A stretch of 64,000 nucleotides of DNA, from assembly GCF_900111835.1 (NCBI RefSeq), contig NZ_FOJP01000003.1, positions 1-64,000 of the forward strand. Reading direction: 5' to 3'. Each line of letters starts with the position of its first letter. Position 1 is the first letter of the stretch. The DNA is from Metapseudomonas otitidis. GTDB taxonomy: Bacteria > Pseudomonadota > Gammaproteobacteria > Pseudomonadales > Pseudomonadaceae. Positions 54,646 to 63,732 of this stretch are shown in pieces. The notes beneath the pieces were generated by a model. The model did not search any database. It was not told the origin of the DNA and was given only the letters and a program-made list of their open reading frames with translations. A program made the translations under genes and the position numbers.

Positions 54646-54951
54646 TCAGGCAATCTGGAACAACTGCTCGAAGTTGGAGATGGCGAGGATCTTGCGGACG
54701 TCCGGGTTGCAGTTGGCCAGGCGGATCTGGGCGCTGTCGCCCCCCGCATGGTCACGCAGCAACAGGAGCATGCCGAGGGCAGAGCTGTCGAGGTAGGTGG
54801 TGCCCTTCAGGTCGACGACATAGCGCTTGGGGGAAATGTTGACGCGCTCGTAGGCGTCGCGAAATTCCTGGTGGGCCCCGAAATCGAAACGTCCCTGAAT
54901 GACGATGGTCAACTCTTGCCCGTCGCTCGAAGGCAGCGAGGTGATGGCCAT
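54646..54951 (-). CDS. hsbA: HsbA: STAS-domain anti-sigma-factor antagonist
   Basis: The 101-residue STAS domain has the phosphorylatable serine motif YLDSSALGMLLLL (S56/S57). In P. aeruginosa the unphosphorylated form binds FlgM, releasing FliA, and the phosphorylated form acts with HsbD on c-di-GMP. The start is the ATG ending at 54951 with AAGGAG six bases ahead. It lies between fliJ and hsbR, so the motility/biofilm switch sits inside the flagellar cluster. Confidence 0.9.
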   Translation of the reverse strand: MAITSLPSSDGQELTIVIQGRFDFGAHQEFRDAYERVNISPKRYVVDLKGTTYLDSSALGMLLLLRDHAGGDSAQIRLANCNPDVRKILAISNFEQLFQIA

Positions 54952-55028
54952 GCAAGACTCCTTGGTCAGATGAAAAGGCGCGTGCTGAGAAGATTTAGCA
55001 CCCGCCAGGGACCTCGGCAACCTGCGTC

Positions 55029-55478
55029 TTACTCCTGTCCGGGACGATTCAGACGCTGGGAGAGTTCATCCAGCAGGCGTTGCTCACGCTTGTCCTCTGC
55101 CAGCCGGGCCTCGTCACGGTAGCGCTGCACCAGCTTTTTCAGGCCCTCCAGCCGCGCGTAGCGTTGCTGCCAGGTGTCCCGCGCACGGTTCAGGTTCTCC
55201 CGGTGCCAGGCCACGCTCTGGTTCTGCTGGCTCACCGCCGCCTCCAATTGCGAAAGGAAACGCTGGTAGTTGGTCAGCCACTGGCCACTGACGCCCTGGC
55301 TGCCCTGGGTGATCCACTGCTGCTGGTAGTCGCCCCGGTAGCGCTCGAGGTCGCCAAGCTTGCCCTCGGCCTGGGCCAGCTGGGCCTGGCACTGGCCCAT
55401 CAGCCGCGCGGCTTCGCGCTCGGCCTTCTGGGCCATCTCCACCACCGGCGCAAGGCGCGCCGCCCGGTCATTGGCCAT
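55029..55478 (-). CDS. fliJ: Flagellar export chaperone FliJ
   Basis: The 149-residue protein is almost entirely an antiparallel coiled coil (ARLAPVVEMAQKAEREAARLM at the start), rich in Q, R and E, as in FliJ, which inserts into the FliI hexamer and activates FlhA. It lies six bases after the fliI stop. Confidence 0.93.
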   Translation of the reverse strand: MANDRAARLAPVVEMAQKAEREAARLMGQCQAQLAQAEGKLGDLERYRGDYQQQWITQGSQGVSGQWLTNYQRFLSQLEAAVSQQNQSVAWHRENLNRARDTWQQRYARLEGLKKLVQRYRDEARLAEDKREQRLLDELSQRLNRPGQE

Positions 55479-55484
55479 CGTTCA

Positions 55485-56843
55485 TCAACCCGCGTTGCCG
55501 TTGGCCAGTACGCCCCCCAGGCGCATGACGCTGCTGGCCAGCGGCTCGCTCTCGTCCAGGCCCTGCTGGAGGAAGGCCGCCATGGCGGGCTGGCGGGCGA
55601 TGGCCAGGTCGGTGTCCGGGTCGCCACCGGCGACGTAGGCGCCGACGCTGATGAGATCGCGGCTCTGCTGGTAGCGCGACCACAGCTGCTTGAAGCGCTG
55701 GGCCATCTTCAGGTGCTCGGGGCTGACCACCTGGGGCATGACCCGGCTGATGGACGCCTCGATGTCGATGGCCGGGTAGTGACCCTCCTCCGCCAGCCGG
55801 CGTGAGAGCACGAAGTGCCCGTCGAGCACGCCCCGCGCCGAGTCGGCGATGGGGTCCTGCTGGTCGTCGCCCTCGGAGAGCACGGTGTAGAAGGCGGTGA
55901 TGGAACCGCCGCCCTTCTCGCCATTGCCGGCGCGCTCCACCAGCTTGGGCAGCTTGGCGAAGACCGACGGCGGATAGCCCTTGGTCGCCGGCGGCTCGCC
56001 GATGGCCAGGGCGATCTCCCGCTGGGCCTGGGCGAAGCGGGTCAGGGAATCCATCAGCAGCAGGACATTCTTGCCCTTGTCGCGGAAGTATTCGGCGATG
56101 CGGGTGCAATACATGGCGGCACGAAGACGCATCAGCGGCGCGTCGTCGGCAGGTGATGCCACCACCACCGAGCGCTTGAGCCCCTCCTCGCCGAGGATGT
56201 GCTCGATGAACTCCTTCACCTCGCGGCCCCGTTCGCCGATCAGGCCGACCACGATGATCTCCGCCTCGGTGAAGCGGGTCATCATGCCCAGCAGCACCGA
56301 CTTGCCGACGCCGGTGCCGGCGAACAGGCCCAGCCGCTGGCCGCGACCGACGGTGAGCAGGCCGTTGATGGAGCGGATGCCGACATCCAGGGGAACGGAA
56401 ATGGGGTCGCGGTTCAGCGGGTTGATCACCGGGCCGTCCATCGCCACCCAGTCCTCGGCCTTCATCCCGCCCTTGCCGTCCAGCGCACGGCCGGCGCCAT
56501 CCAGCACTCGACCGAGCATGGACATGCCCATGGGCAGGCGGCCGGTATCCGGCAGGGGCACGACCCGCGCACCGGGCGCGATGCCGGCCAGGCTGCCCAC
56601 CGGCATCAGGTACAGCTTGCCGCTGGCGAAGCCCATGACTTCGGCCTCGACCTGTACGGGGTGGTAGCTGTCGTCGTTGATCACCAGGCAGCGGCTGCCG
56701 ATGGCCGCACGCAGGCCCTCGGCCTCCAGGGTCAGGCCGACCATGCGCAGCAGGCGCCCCTCCACCACGGGCTGGTTGGGCAGGCTGACCGCGTCGGCAT
56801 ACCCGGCCAGGCGGCGGGCAAAGCTGACCCGATCAAGACGCAT
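55485..56843 (-). CDS. fliI: Flagellum-specific ATPase FliI
   Basis: The 452-residue F1-beta-like ATPase has Walker [16 protein letters not shown], Walker [21 protein letters not shown] (in part) and the [18 protein letters not shown] signature. It energises export with FliH and FliJ. I start at the ATG ending at 56843 (MRLDRVSF) with GAGG six bases upstream; an ATG two codons earlier (56849) is possible. It overlaps the 3' end of fliH by 11 bases. Confidence 0.96.
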   Translation of the reverse strand: MRLDRVSFARRLAGYADAVSLPNQPVVEGRLLRMVGLTLEAEGLRAAIGSRCLVINDDSYHPVQVEAEVMGFASGKLYLMPVGSLAGIAPGARVVPLPDTGRLPMGMSMLGRVLDGAGRALDGKGGMKAEDWVAMDGPVINPLNRDPISVPLDVGIRSINGLLTVGRGQRLGLFAGTGVGKSVLLGMMTRFTEAEIIVVGLIGERGREVKEFIEHILGEEGLKRSVVVASPADDAPLMRLRAAMYCTRIAEYFRDKGKNVLLLMDSLTRFAQAQREIALAIGEPPATKGYPPSVFAKLPKLVERAGNGEKGGGSITAFYTVLSEGDDQQDPIADSARGVLDGHFVLSRRLAEEGHYPAIDIEASISRVMPQVVSPEHLKMAQRFKQLWSRYQQSRDLISVGAYVAGGDPDTDLAIARQPAMAAFLQQGLDESEPLASSVMRLGGVLANGNAG

Positions 56844-57642
56844 GGCCATCCTCGAGGTCGATGGACAGGTCAGCAGCCGGTGGATGCACCTTCTGGTCCC
56901 GCTGCTGGTCGAAGAGCTGCTTGAGGGCCTGGGCCAGGCGGGTTTCCACGCTGGCATCGATGCGGCTGTGCTCGGTCTCGATCCGGCAACCGCCGGGCAG
57001 CAGGCCATCGTCTTCGAGGATGCGCCAGGATTCCTCATGGCGCTCGCGCAGGGCCTTCACCAGTTCGAAGTCCTGCGGGTTGACGTGGATGCGCACGTTG
57101 CTCGCGCCCATGGGCAGCAGCTTGAGGGCTTCCCGCAGGATGTGGCGCAGCTGGGAGGAGTCGGTGGACAGCTCGCGCTGCACCACCTGCCGGGCCATGT
57201 GCCCCACCAGGTGGATGACGGCCTCTTCCAGTTGCTGATCCTGCTCGGCGATGGGGTCCATCAGTTGCCCCATCAACTGTTCCAGCGCGTCGAGGCGGGC
57301 ATTGAGCGCGACCTCCGCCTCCTGCTTGGCCTTGAGCTGGCCGGCGTGGAAGCCGTCCTTCTCGCCGGTGGCGAAGCCTTCGTTGTAGGCGTCCTGGCGG
57401 ATGGCCTCCAGCTCCTCCAGCGTCAGCGGCTTGACGTCTTCCGGCGGGACCTCTTCGATCGTCTCCAGCCCCGGCTCCGGCGCTGCCTCGTCGACGGGCG
57501 CAGCAGGCTCCTCGCTCGGCACCGGTTCCGGCTCGACCACGGGTGCCGGCACCTCCGGGTCGAAGCTGGGCAGCGACCAGCGGTCGAAGGCATTGACATC
57601 CTTGGCGCGGATCAGCTCGCTCTGCGCATCCTTGTTGGCCAT
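56833..57642 (-). CDS. fliH: Flagellar export ATPase regulator FliH
   Basis: The 269-residue protein has a Pro/Glu-rich region (about 25-75), the glycine-repeat helix [21 protein letters not shown] typical of FliH (GxxxG-like spacing, about 88-110), and a C-terminal V-ATPase-E-like domain. It holds FliI and docks on FliN. It overlaps fliI and lies 10 bp after fliG. Confidence 0.94.
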   Translation of the reverse strand: MANKDAQSELIRAKDVNAFDRWSLPSFDPEVPAPVVEPEPVPSEEPAAPVDEAAPEPGLETIEEVPPEDVKPLTLEELEAIRQDAYNEGFATGEKDGFHAGQLKAKQEAEVALNARLDALEQLMGQLMDPIAEQDQQLEEAVIHLVGHMARQVVQRELSTDSSQLRHILREALKLLPMGASNVRIHVNPQDFELVKALRERHEESWRILEDDGLLPGGCRIETEHSRIDASVETRLAQALKQLFDQQRDQKVHPPAADLSIDLEDGHAS

Positions 57643-57652
57643 GGAATGCGCC

Positions 57653-58669
57653 TCAGATCATTTCTTCGCCGCCCTTGCCACCGAGGACGATCTCCCCGGC
57701 TTCGGCCATCCGGCGGGCGATGGTGAGGATTTCCTTCTGTGCCGCTTCCACGTCGCTGACGCGCACCGGGCCCTTGGCCTCGAGGTCGTCGCGCAGCAGT
57801 TCGGCGGCACGCTTGGACATGTTCTTGAAGACCTTTTCCTTGATCGCGTCGTCGGCGCCCTTGAGCGCCACCACCAGCACCTCGGAGGACACTTCGCGCA
57901 TGAGCGCCTGGATGCCCCGGTCGTCCACGTCGGCCAGGTTGTCGAAGACGAACATGAGGTCTTCGATCTGTCCGGACAGGTCGGCGTCCACTTCGCGGAT
58001 GGAGTCCATCAGCGCGCCTTCGACCGAGCTGTCGAGGTAGTTCATGATGTCCGCCGCACGCTTGACGCCACCCATGGTGGTGCGGGTCGAACTGGCGTTG
58101 CCGGCGAACTGCTTCTCGAGGATCAGGTTCAGTTCCTTCAACGCGGACGGCTGCACGGTGTTGAGGGACGACACCCGCAGGATGATGTCGAGGCGGACCT
58201 TGTGGTCGAAGTGGCTGAGCACTTCACCGGCCTGGTCGGGGTCGAGGTAGGCGACGACGATGGCCTGGATCTGCGGGTGCTCGTAGCGGATCACGTCGGC
58301 CACGGCGCGCGGCTCCATCCACTTCAGGCTGTCCAGGCCGCTGGTGCTGCCGCCCAGCAGGATGCGGTCGATGAGGTTGTTCGCCTTGTCCTCGCCCAGG
58401 GCCTGGGTGAGCATCTTGCGGATGTAGCCGTCGGCACCGACGCCCAGGCTGGTCTGGTCGCCGACGATCTCGACGAACTCGCCCATCACCTGCTCCACCT
58501 GCTCGCGGTGGACGTTGCGCATCTGCGCCATGGCCACGCCGACCTTCTGGACCTCCTTCGGGCCCATGTGGCGCAGCACTTGTGCGGCATCGGTCTCGCC
58601 AAGGGACAGGAGCAGGATGGCTGCCTTGTCCACCTTGGTCAGCTTGGCTGGGGGGCGATTGTCACTCAT
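57653..58669 (-). CDS. fliG: Flagellar motor switch protein FliG
   Basis: The 338-residue protein has an N-terminal MS-ring binding domain, the middle-domain EHPQ motif (YEHPQIQAIVVAYLDPD) and a C-terminal torque domain with charged helix segments (LMFVFDNLADVDDRGIQALMREV). It transmits stator force to the rotor. It overlaps fliF by eight bases. Confidence 0.96.
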   Translation of the reverse strand: MSDNRPPAKLTKVDKAAILLLSLGETDAAQVLRHMGPKEVQKVGVAMAQMRNVHREQVEQVMGEFVEIVGDQTSLGVGADGYIRKMLTQALGEDKANNLIDRILLGGSTSGLDSLKWMEPRAVADVIRYEHPQIQAIVVAYLDPDQAGEVLSHFDHKVRLDIILRVSSLNTVQPSALKELNLILEKQFAGNASSTRTTMGGVKRAADIMNYLDSSVEGALMDSIREVDADLSGQIEDLMFVFDNLADVDDRGIQALMREVSSEVLVVALKGADDAIKEKVFKNMSKRAAELLRDDLEAKGPVRVSDVEAAQKEILTIARRMAEAGEIVLGGKGGEEMI

Positions 58670-60449
58670 CGGAGTTGATCCACTCTTTGACTACCAGGGC
58701 CACGCGACCCGGGTCTTCAGCCACCAGGCTCTTGATCGCGTTCAGTTGCGCATCATACCCCTCGCTCGGGCTGGGCAGGAGGATGCTCTGCGGTCCGCCG
58801 AGGCTGACCCGATCATCGGCCAGCTCACCGGACAGCCCACCACCCAATTCGCCCAGCTCGCGCTCGGCCGCCAGGGCTGCCTCGCGTTCCTTGTCCTTGG
58901 CGCCGGAGATGTTGTTCAGCACCGGACGCAGCACGAACCACACCAGGATCAGGATCAGCAGCGCCGGGAACAGCTGCTTCAGCGCGGACGTCAGCATCTG
59001 GAACCAGACCTGCTCGTACCACGGCAGTTCGATCACATCGTCCTGGCCGCCGAGGAACGGCGTGTTGATCACGCTGACGCTGTCGCCACGACTGGCGTCG
59101 AAGCCCACTGCGTCCTGCACCAGGCGGGTGAAGCGGGCCAGCTCGTCAGCGGTCCAGGGCACGTGGGTGGTCTCGCCCTGAGCGTTGACCTTGACCTGGT
59201 CGTCCAGCACCACCGCCACGGACAGGCGGCGCAGGCGGCCTTGCTGCTGCTTGGTGTAGCTCACCGAGCGGTCCAGCTCGTAGTTGCGGGTGCTCTGGTC
59301 GCGCTTGTCGGTCGGGTACGGCGCCAGCAGCGGCTTGCCGGTGGCCTGGTCGATGATCTGCTGGCCGTTGTCGTCGAGGATCGGCTGGCCGGGCTGCACG
59401 CCGGGGGCTGCAGCGGCGGTGGCCTGTTGCGGGGCATTGGCCGGGCCGGGGGGCTGGTTGGACAGCGCACCGGGCACACCCTGGGGCCCGGAACCCGCCT
59501 GGCGCTCCTCGGCGAGCTTCTGCTCACTGCGCAGGGCCGGCTGGTCGGGGTTGAACATTTCGGAGGTGGACTCGACGGCGCTGAAGTCGACGTCTGCCGA
59601 CACCTCGGCCTTGTAGCGGCCGCTGCCGAGCACTGGCTGCAGGATGCTGTGCACGCGCTGGGTGAACAGGCTCTCCATCCGGCGGGTGTAGTCGTACTGC
59701 TTGCCCGCCATGGTCAGCTCGGACAGCTCCTGCTGGTCGGACAGCAGGGTGCCCTTCTGGTCGACCACGGTGACCTGGCCTTTCTCCAGTTCGGGAACAC
59801 TGGTGGCCACCAGGTTGACGATGGCCATCACCTGGCTCGGCTCGAGATTGCGGCCCGGGTACAGCTCAACCAGTACGGAGGCGCTGGGCTTGCGCTCATC
59901 ACGGACGAATACCGAGCTTTTCGGGATGGCCAGATGGACGCGCGCGCCCTTGACGTTGTTCAGGCTGGAGATGGTGCGAGCCAGCTCGCCTTCCAGGCCC
60001 CGGCGGTAGCGGGTGGCCTCCATGAACTGGCTGGTGCCCAGGCCCTGGTCCTTGTCGAGGATTTCGAAACCGACGTTGCCGTCGCTGGGGGCGAGGCCGG
60101 CGCCAGCGAGCTTGATGCGCGCGCGCGCCACATCGTCCGCCTTGACCAGCAGCGCGCCGGAGTTGGGCTCGATCTTGTAGGGAATGTCGGCGCCGTTCAG
60201 CGTCTCCATCACCTGGTTCGCGTCCATGCCGGTGAGGCTGCCGTACAGCGGGCGGTAGTCCGGCTGCTGAGACCAGAGCACCACGGCGAAGCCGATGGCG
60301 ACACTGGCGGCCAGGCCGACCATGAGGCCGATCTGGCGCAGCATGGTCATCTGCGACAGGTTTTCCAGGAAGGCCAGTCCGAACAGGGGCTTCTTCTCAC
60401 CCGGCTCGGTGGAGGGTGCCGGTACGTTGGCGGTTGCTGCGTCTGCCAT
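58662..60449 (-). CDS. fliF: Flagellar MS-ring protein FliF
   Basis: The 595-residue protein has two membrane helices (IGLMVGLAASVAIGFAVVLW near 38-58; LFPALLILILVWFVLRPVL near 470-490), a large periplasmic ring-building region between them, and a C-terminal cytoplasmic tail that binds FliG. It is the foundation of the basal body. It lies 15 bp after fliE. Confidence 0.96.
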   Translation of the reverse strand: MADAATANVPAPSTEPGEKKPLFGLAFLENLSQMTMLRQIGLMVGLAASVAIGFAVVLWSQQPDYRPLYGSLTGMDANQVMETLNGADIPYKIEPNSGALLVKADDVARARIKLAGAGLAPSDGNVGFEILDKDQGLGTSQFMEATRYRRGLEGELARTISSLNNVKGARVHLAIPKSSVFVRDERKPSASVLVELYPGRNLEPSQVMAIVNLVATSVPELEKGQVTVVDQKGTLLSDQQELSELTMAGKQYDYTRRMESLFTQRVHSILQPVLGSGRYKAEVSADVDFSAVESTSEMFNPDQPALRSEQKLAEERQAGSGPQGVPGALSNQPPGPANAPQQATAAAAPGVQPGQPILDDNGQQIIDQATGKPLLAPYPTDKRDQSTRNYELDRSVSYTKQQQGRLRRLSVAVVLDDQVKVNAQGETTHVPWTADELARFTRLVQDAVGFDASRGDSVSVINTPFLGGQDDVIELPWYEQVWFQMLTSALKQLFPALLILILVWFVLRPVLNNISGAKDKEREAALAAERELGELGGGLSGELADDRVSLGGPQSILLPSPSEGYDAQLNAIKSLVAEDPGRVALVVKEWINSDE

Positions 60450-60464
60450 TTCTCACCTCCCCCC

Positions 60465-60800
60465 TTAAACCGGCATCTGCATGATGTCTTGGTAGGCCTG
60501 GACCAGCTTGTTGCGCACCTGGGTCAAAGCCTGGAAGGAAACGCTGGCCTTCTGCGAAGCGATCATCACATCCGTGATGTCGACGCCGCTCTTGCCCATC
60601 TCGAAAGCGGTGGCCAACTGACTGGACGCCTGCTGAACTTCGCTCACTTTGTTGACGGCCTGACCGAGCATCTCGGAAAAGCTCGGCACAGCAGCAGCCT
60701 CGGGCGCAGCTTGGGTGGTGGGTTTGGGTCGTGCCATCGCCTCCATTTGCATGGAGCGCATTTCCAGCATCAGGCGATTGAATTCGACACCCTGGCTCAT
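60465..60800 (-). CDS. fliE: Flagellar hook-basal body protein FliE
   Basis: The 111-residue helical protein has the FliE C-terminal signature ([31 protein letters not shown], read in part). It joins the MS ring to the rod. I start at the ATG ending at 60800 ([14 protein letters not shown]) with GGAGGA just upstream. A consensus sigma-54 promoter lies 57 bp before it, so it heads fliEFGHIJ. Confidence 0.95.
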   Translation of the reverse strand: MSQGVEFNRLMLEMRSMQMEAMARPKPTTQAAPEAAAVPSFSEMLGQAVNKVSEVQQASSQLATAFEMGKSGVDITDVMIASQKASVSFQALTQVRNKLVQAYQDIMQMPV

Positions 60801-60856
60801 CACATTCCTCCGCGGCCGCAGATTTTTGACGCAGGAGCGGCCTTTGAAAGGGTATT

Positions 60857-60872
60857 TGCAAAAAGGGTGCCA
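60857..60872 (-). promoter_or_regulatory. Sigma-54 promoter of the fliE operon
   Basis: On the minus strand the element is TGGCACCCTTTTTGCA, a full match to TGGCAC-N5-TTGCA with correct GG-N10-GC spacing. It is about 57 bp before fliE and downstream of the fleR stop, as expected for a FleQ/FleR-activated class of flagellar genes. Confidence 0.88.
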
Positions 60873-60987
60873 GAAGTGGCGAAGGCGCTTGGGAAGGGGC
60901 TGAAACGCAGGCAGAACAAAGGGTTGGCGCTGCCCTTGCAGGCCGGCCAACCCGGTGTTCAATGCTCAGACAGGCACGGGGCTCTCG

Positions 60988-62406
60988 TCAGCTGGCGTAG
61001 AGGTAAGCCTCGACGTCCATGCCGGCATCGCGCATCTGCGCCAGCTTGTAGCGCAGGGTCCGGGGGCTGATGCCGAGCCGCTCGGCCGCCTCCTTGCGAC
61101 GCCCCCGCTCCAGGCGCAGTGTCTCGATGATCATCTGGAACTCATGGCGGCGCAGGTCCTCACCCAGCGCGCTGGCAGCGTCGACCACAACCGGCGGAGT
61201 AGCGACTGGCGGCGCAGCGGAGACCGGTACGGACGACACAATCGGCTGCGGCGCCAAAGAACCGACACTCATGCCGATGGGTGCATCCAGGCACAGGTCG
61301 TGGGGTTGGACGATGCCGCCCTGCTGGAGAATCAGCGCCCGCTGGATGGCGTTGTCCAGCTCCCGCACGTTGCCCGGCCAGGGATGGCGCAACAGCGCAT
61401 CGCGTGCCTCGCGGGAGAGGCTGACAGGGGCGTGGTTCATCTTGCGTACGTGCTTGGCCAGCAGGCGCTCGGCCAGGGGCAGGATGTCCGCCGGGCGCTC
61501 GCGCAAGGCGCGCCAGGCCAGGGGGAAGACCGAGAGCCGGTAGTAGAGGTCTTCACGGAAACGTCCGGCCGCCACCTCTCCCGCCAGGTCGCGGTTGGTG
61601 GTGGCGAGCACGCGAATATCCAGCTCGATGGGCTTGCGCGCACCGACGCGCTCCACCTCACGCTCCTGCAGCACCCGCAGGAGCTTGGCCTGCAGCGCCA
61701 GCGGCATTTCGGAAATCTCGTCCAGCAGGATGGTGCCGCCATTGGCCAGTTCGAACTTGCCGGGCTGGGCGGCGATGGCGCCGGTGAATGCCCCTTTCTC
61801 GTGACCGAAAAGCGTGGCTTCCAGCATGTTGTCCGGGATGGCCGCGCAGTTGATGGCGATGAAAGGCTTGTCCGCACGGGACGACTGCAGATGGATGTAG
61901 CGCGCCAGGACCTCCTTGCCGGTACCGGACTCGCCGGAGATCAGCACGGTGGAGTCGCTGCGGGCGACCCGGGCCGCCAGCTCCAGCAGCTGACGGCTGG
62001 CCGGGTCCTCGGCGATAGGGCCTTCGGCTTCGCCACGGGGGACATGGCCCAGGGCATGGCGCCCGACAAGGTCCAGCAGCACGCGAGGCTCGAAAGGCTT
62101 GACCAGGTAATCCGCCGCGCCCTGGCGGATCGCATCCACGGCACGTTCGACGGCGCCGTAGGCGGTCATCAGCAGGACGGGGAGCTGCGGATACCGCGTG
62201 CGGATCAGGGCCAGCAACTGGTGCCCATCCATGCCCGGCATGTTCACGTCGCTGATGACCATGCCGAAGTGCTCTTCGCCCAGGGCCACCAAGGCGGCCT
62301 CGGCGCAATCGGCCTCACGGTAGGTGTAGCCGCCGAGGGCCAAGGTATCGGCCAGGGCTTCGCGCAGGGCGCGGTCGTCTTCGACCAGCAGGATCTTGAC
62401 GGTCAT
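60988..62406 (-). CDS. fleR: NtrC-type flagellar response regulator FleR
   Basis: The 472-residue protein has a receiver domain (phosphoacceptor D53 in VISDVNMPGMDG), an AAA+ sigma-54 interaction domain (Walker A GESGTGKE, sigma-54 loop GAFTGA, Walker B GGTILLDEI) and a C-terminal Fis-type helix-turn-helix (RRKEAAERLGISPRTLRYKL). It activates the basal-body/hook tier of genes. It follows fleS by four bases. Confidence 0.95.
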   Translation of the reverse strand: MTVKILLVEDDRALREALADTLALGGYTYREADCAEAALVALGEEHFGMVISDVNMPGMDGHQLLALIRTRYPQLPVLLMTAYGAVERAVDAIRQGAADYLVKPFEPRVLLDLVGRHALGHVPRGEAEGPIAEDPASRQLLELAARVARSDSTVLISGESGTGKEVLARYIHLQSSRADKPFIAINCAAIPDNMLEATLFGHEKGAFTGAIAAQPGKFELANGGTILLDEISEMPLALQAKLLRVLQEREVERVGARKPIELDIRVLATTNRDLAGEVAAGRFREDLYYRLSVFPLAWRALRERPADILPLAERLLAKHVRKMNHAPVSLSREARDALLRHPWPGNVRELDNAIQRALILQQGGIVQPHDLCLDAPIGMSVGSLAPQPIVSSVPVSAAPPVATPPVVVDAASALGEDLRRHEFQMIIETLRLERGRRKEAAERLGISPRTLRYKLAQMRDAGMDVEAYLYAS

Positions 62407-62410
62407 GGAA

Positions 62411-63622
62411 TCACTCCTGTTTAGCCGGCTGTGCCGCCAGCAGCGGCAGAACCAGGGTGGCGCAGGTACCCAGCCCCACGCGCGAGCGCAACGTCAGCTC
62501 GCCCTGGTGGGCACGTGCCACGGCCTTGACCACGGCCAGGCCGAGGCCGGTTCCGGTGGTCTTGGTGGTGAAGAAAGGCTCGCCCAGACGCGCCAGGGTG
62601 GCGGGCTCGATGCCGGGGCCGTTATCGCTGACGGACAGGTGCAGGGCGTTGCCACGGGCAAAGAGGTGCACCTTCAGGCGCAGCCGCGGGCCGGCGGCCT
62701 GGGTGGCGTTTTCGATCAGGTTCAACAGTGCACCGACGAGGGTGTCGCGGTTGCACAGCACCTCTCCCCCACTGATGTCGCACTGCCAACGCACCTGGGC
62801 GCCGGCGAGGTGGGGTTCAGCGGCCGAGCGCAACGCGGCGAACAGCATCACCGGCGCAAGGCGATCCGGCAGCGGCAGGTCGCCCCGGGCGAACACCAGC
62901 ATGTCGCGCACCTGGTGCTCCAACTCATGGAGGCGTTCCTTGAGGCGGCTGGCAAAGCGCTGCTGCTGCTCGGTCGGCAGCACCTGCTCAGCCAGGTGGC
63001 TGGCATAGAGCAAGGCGGCGGAAAGCGGGGTGCGGATCTGATGGGCCAGGGAAGCGACCATGCGCCCCAGCGAGGACAGGCGCTCATGGCGGGCCAATTC
63101 GTCCTGCAAGCGGCGGGTTTCCGTCAGGTCGGCCAGCAGCACCAGTTGACCAGGCTCACCGTCGAGGGATCGGGTGGCGATGGAGACGCGACGGCCATCC
63201 TTGAGGGATATCTCATGGCCGTCGTCCTTGCGGGGAGCGAAATTGCGCGCGATGACCTCGCGCCAGAGCATGCCGACCAGGGGGCGCCCGAGCAGGCTGC
63301 AGGCCACCGGGTTGGCCTCGCGGACGACACCCTGCCCATCGAGGACGATGACGCCACCGGGCAGCAGGTCCAACAGGCTCTGCAGGCGCTGGGCCAGGCG
63401 CTCCTTTTCAGCCAGCTCCTGCATGCGCTGGGCACTGACCAATGCCAATTGCCCCTTGAGCTCGGTGACACGCGCTTCGAGCACGTTGTACGACTCACTG
63501 AGCTGAGACGACATCTGGCTGAACATGGCAAACGTCTTTTCGAGGCTGGCACGGCCGGCCTCTTCGACATTCACCCAGGTGTTCTCGTCGTCTTGCTGTG
63601 CGGGGTTGGCTCTTGCGGTCAT
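62411..63622 (-). CDS. fleS: Flagellar sensor histidine kinase FleS
   Basis: The 403-residue soluble kinase has a coiled-coil N-terminus, a PAS domain (LLDLLPGGVIVLDGQGVVREANPVAC, about 110-135), the H-box SLAHQIRTPLSAALLYASHL and an ATPase domain (NLIENATQAA, GLGLAVVKAVARAHQG). There are no membrane helices. It phosphorylates FleR. A sigma-54-like element lies 54 bp upstream. Confidence 0.95.
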   Translation of the reverse strand: MTARANPAQQDDENTWVNVEEAGRASLEKTFAMFSQMSSQLSESYNVLEARVTELKGQLALVSAQRMQELAEKERLAQRLQSLLDLLPGGVIVLDGQGVVREANPVACSLLGRPLVGMLWREVIARNFAPRKDDGHEISLKDGRRVSIATRSLDGEPGQLVLLADLTETRRLQDELARHERLSSLGRMVASLAHQIRTPLSAALLYASHLAEQVLPTEQQQRFASRLKERLHELEHQVRDMLVFARGDLPLPDRLAPVMLFAALRSAAEPHLAGAQVRWQCDISGGEVLCNRDTLVGALLNLIENATQAAGPRLRLKVHLFARGNALHLSVSDNGPGIEPATLARLGEPFFTTKTTGTGLGLAVVKAVARAHQGELTLRSRVGLGTCATLVLPLLAAQPAKQE

Positions 63623-63675
63623 TTCAGTCTCTCGCTCGGCAAACCGTCATCCAACGGTCGTTTCACAAGAGACTT

Positions 63676-63691
63676 AGCAATACCCGTGCCT
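63676..63691 (-). promoter_or_regulatory. Sigma-54-type promoter of fleSR
   Basis: On the minus strand the element is AGGCACGGGTATTGCT: -24 GGCAC, -12 TTGCT, exact GG-N10-GC spacing. It lies in the 110-bp gap between fleQ and fleS, consistent with FleQ activating fleSR. Confidence 0.8.
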
Positions 63692-63732
63692 AAAAATTAA
63701 TCCATTTAAATCAGCTAGTTAGCAAAAGGACG

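Noticed and set aside
58515-61070. An 851-codon open frame on the plus strand opposite fliF/fliE
   Set aside because: Shadow of fliF codon bias; no ribosome-binding site, no domain, low-complexity composition.
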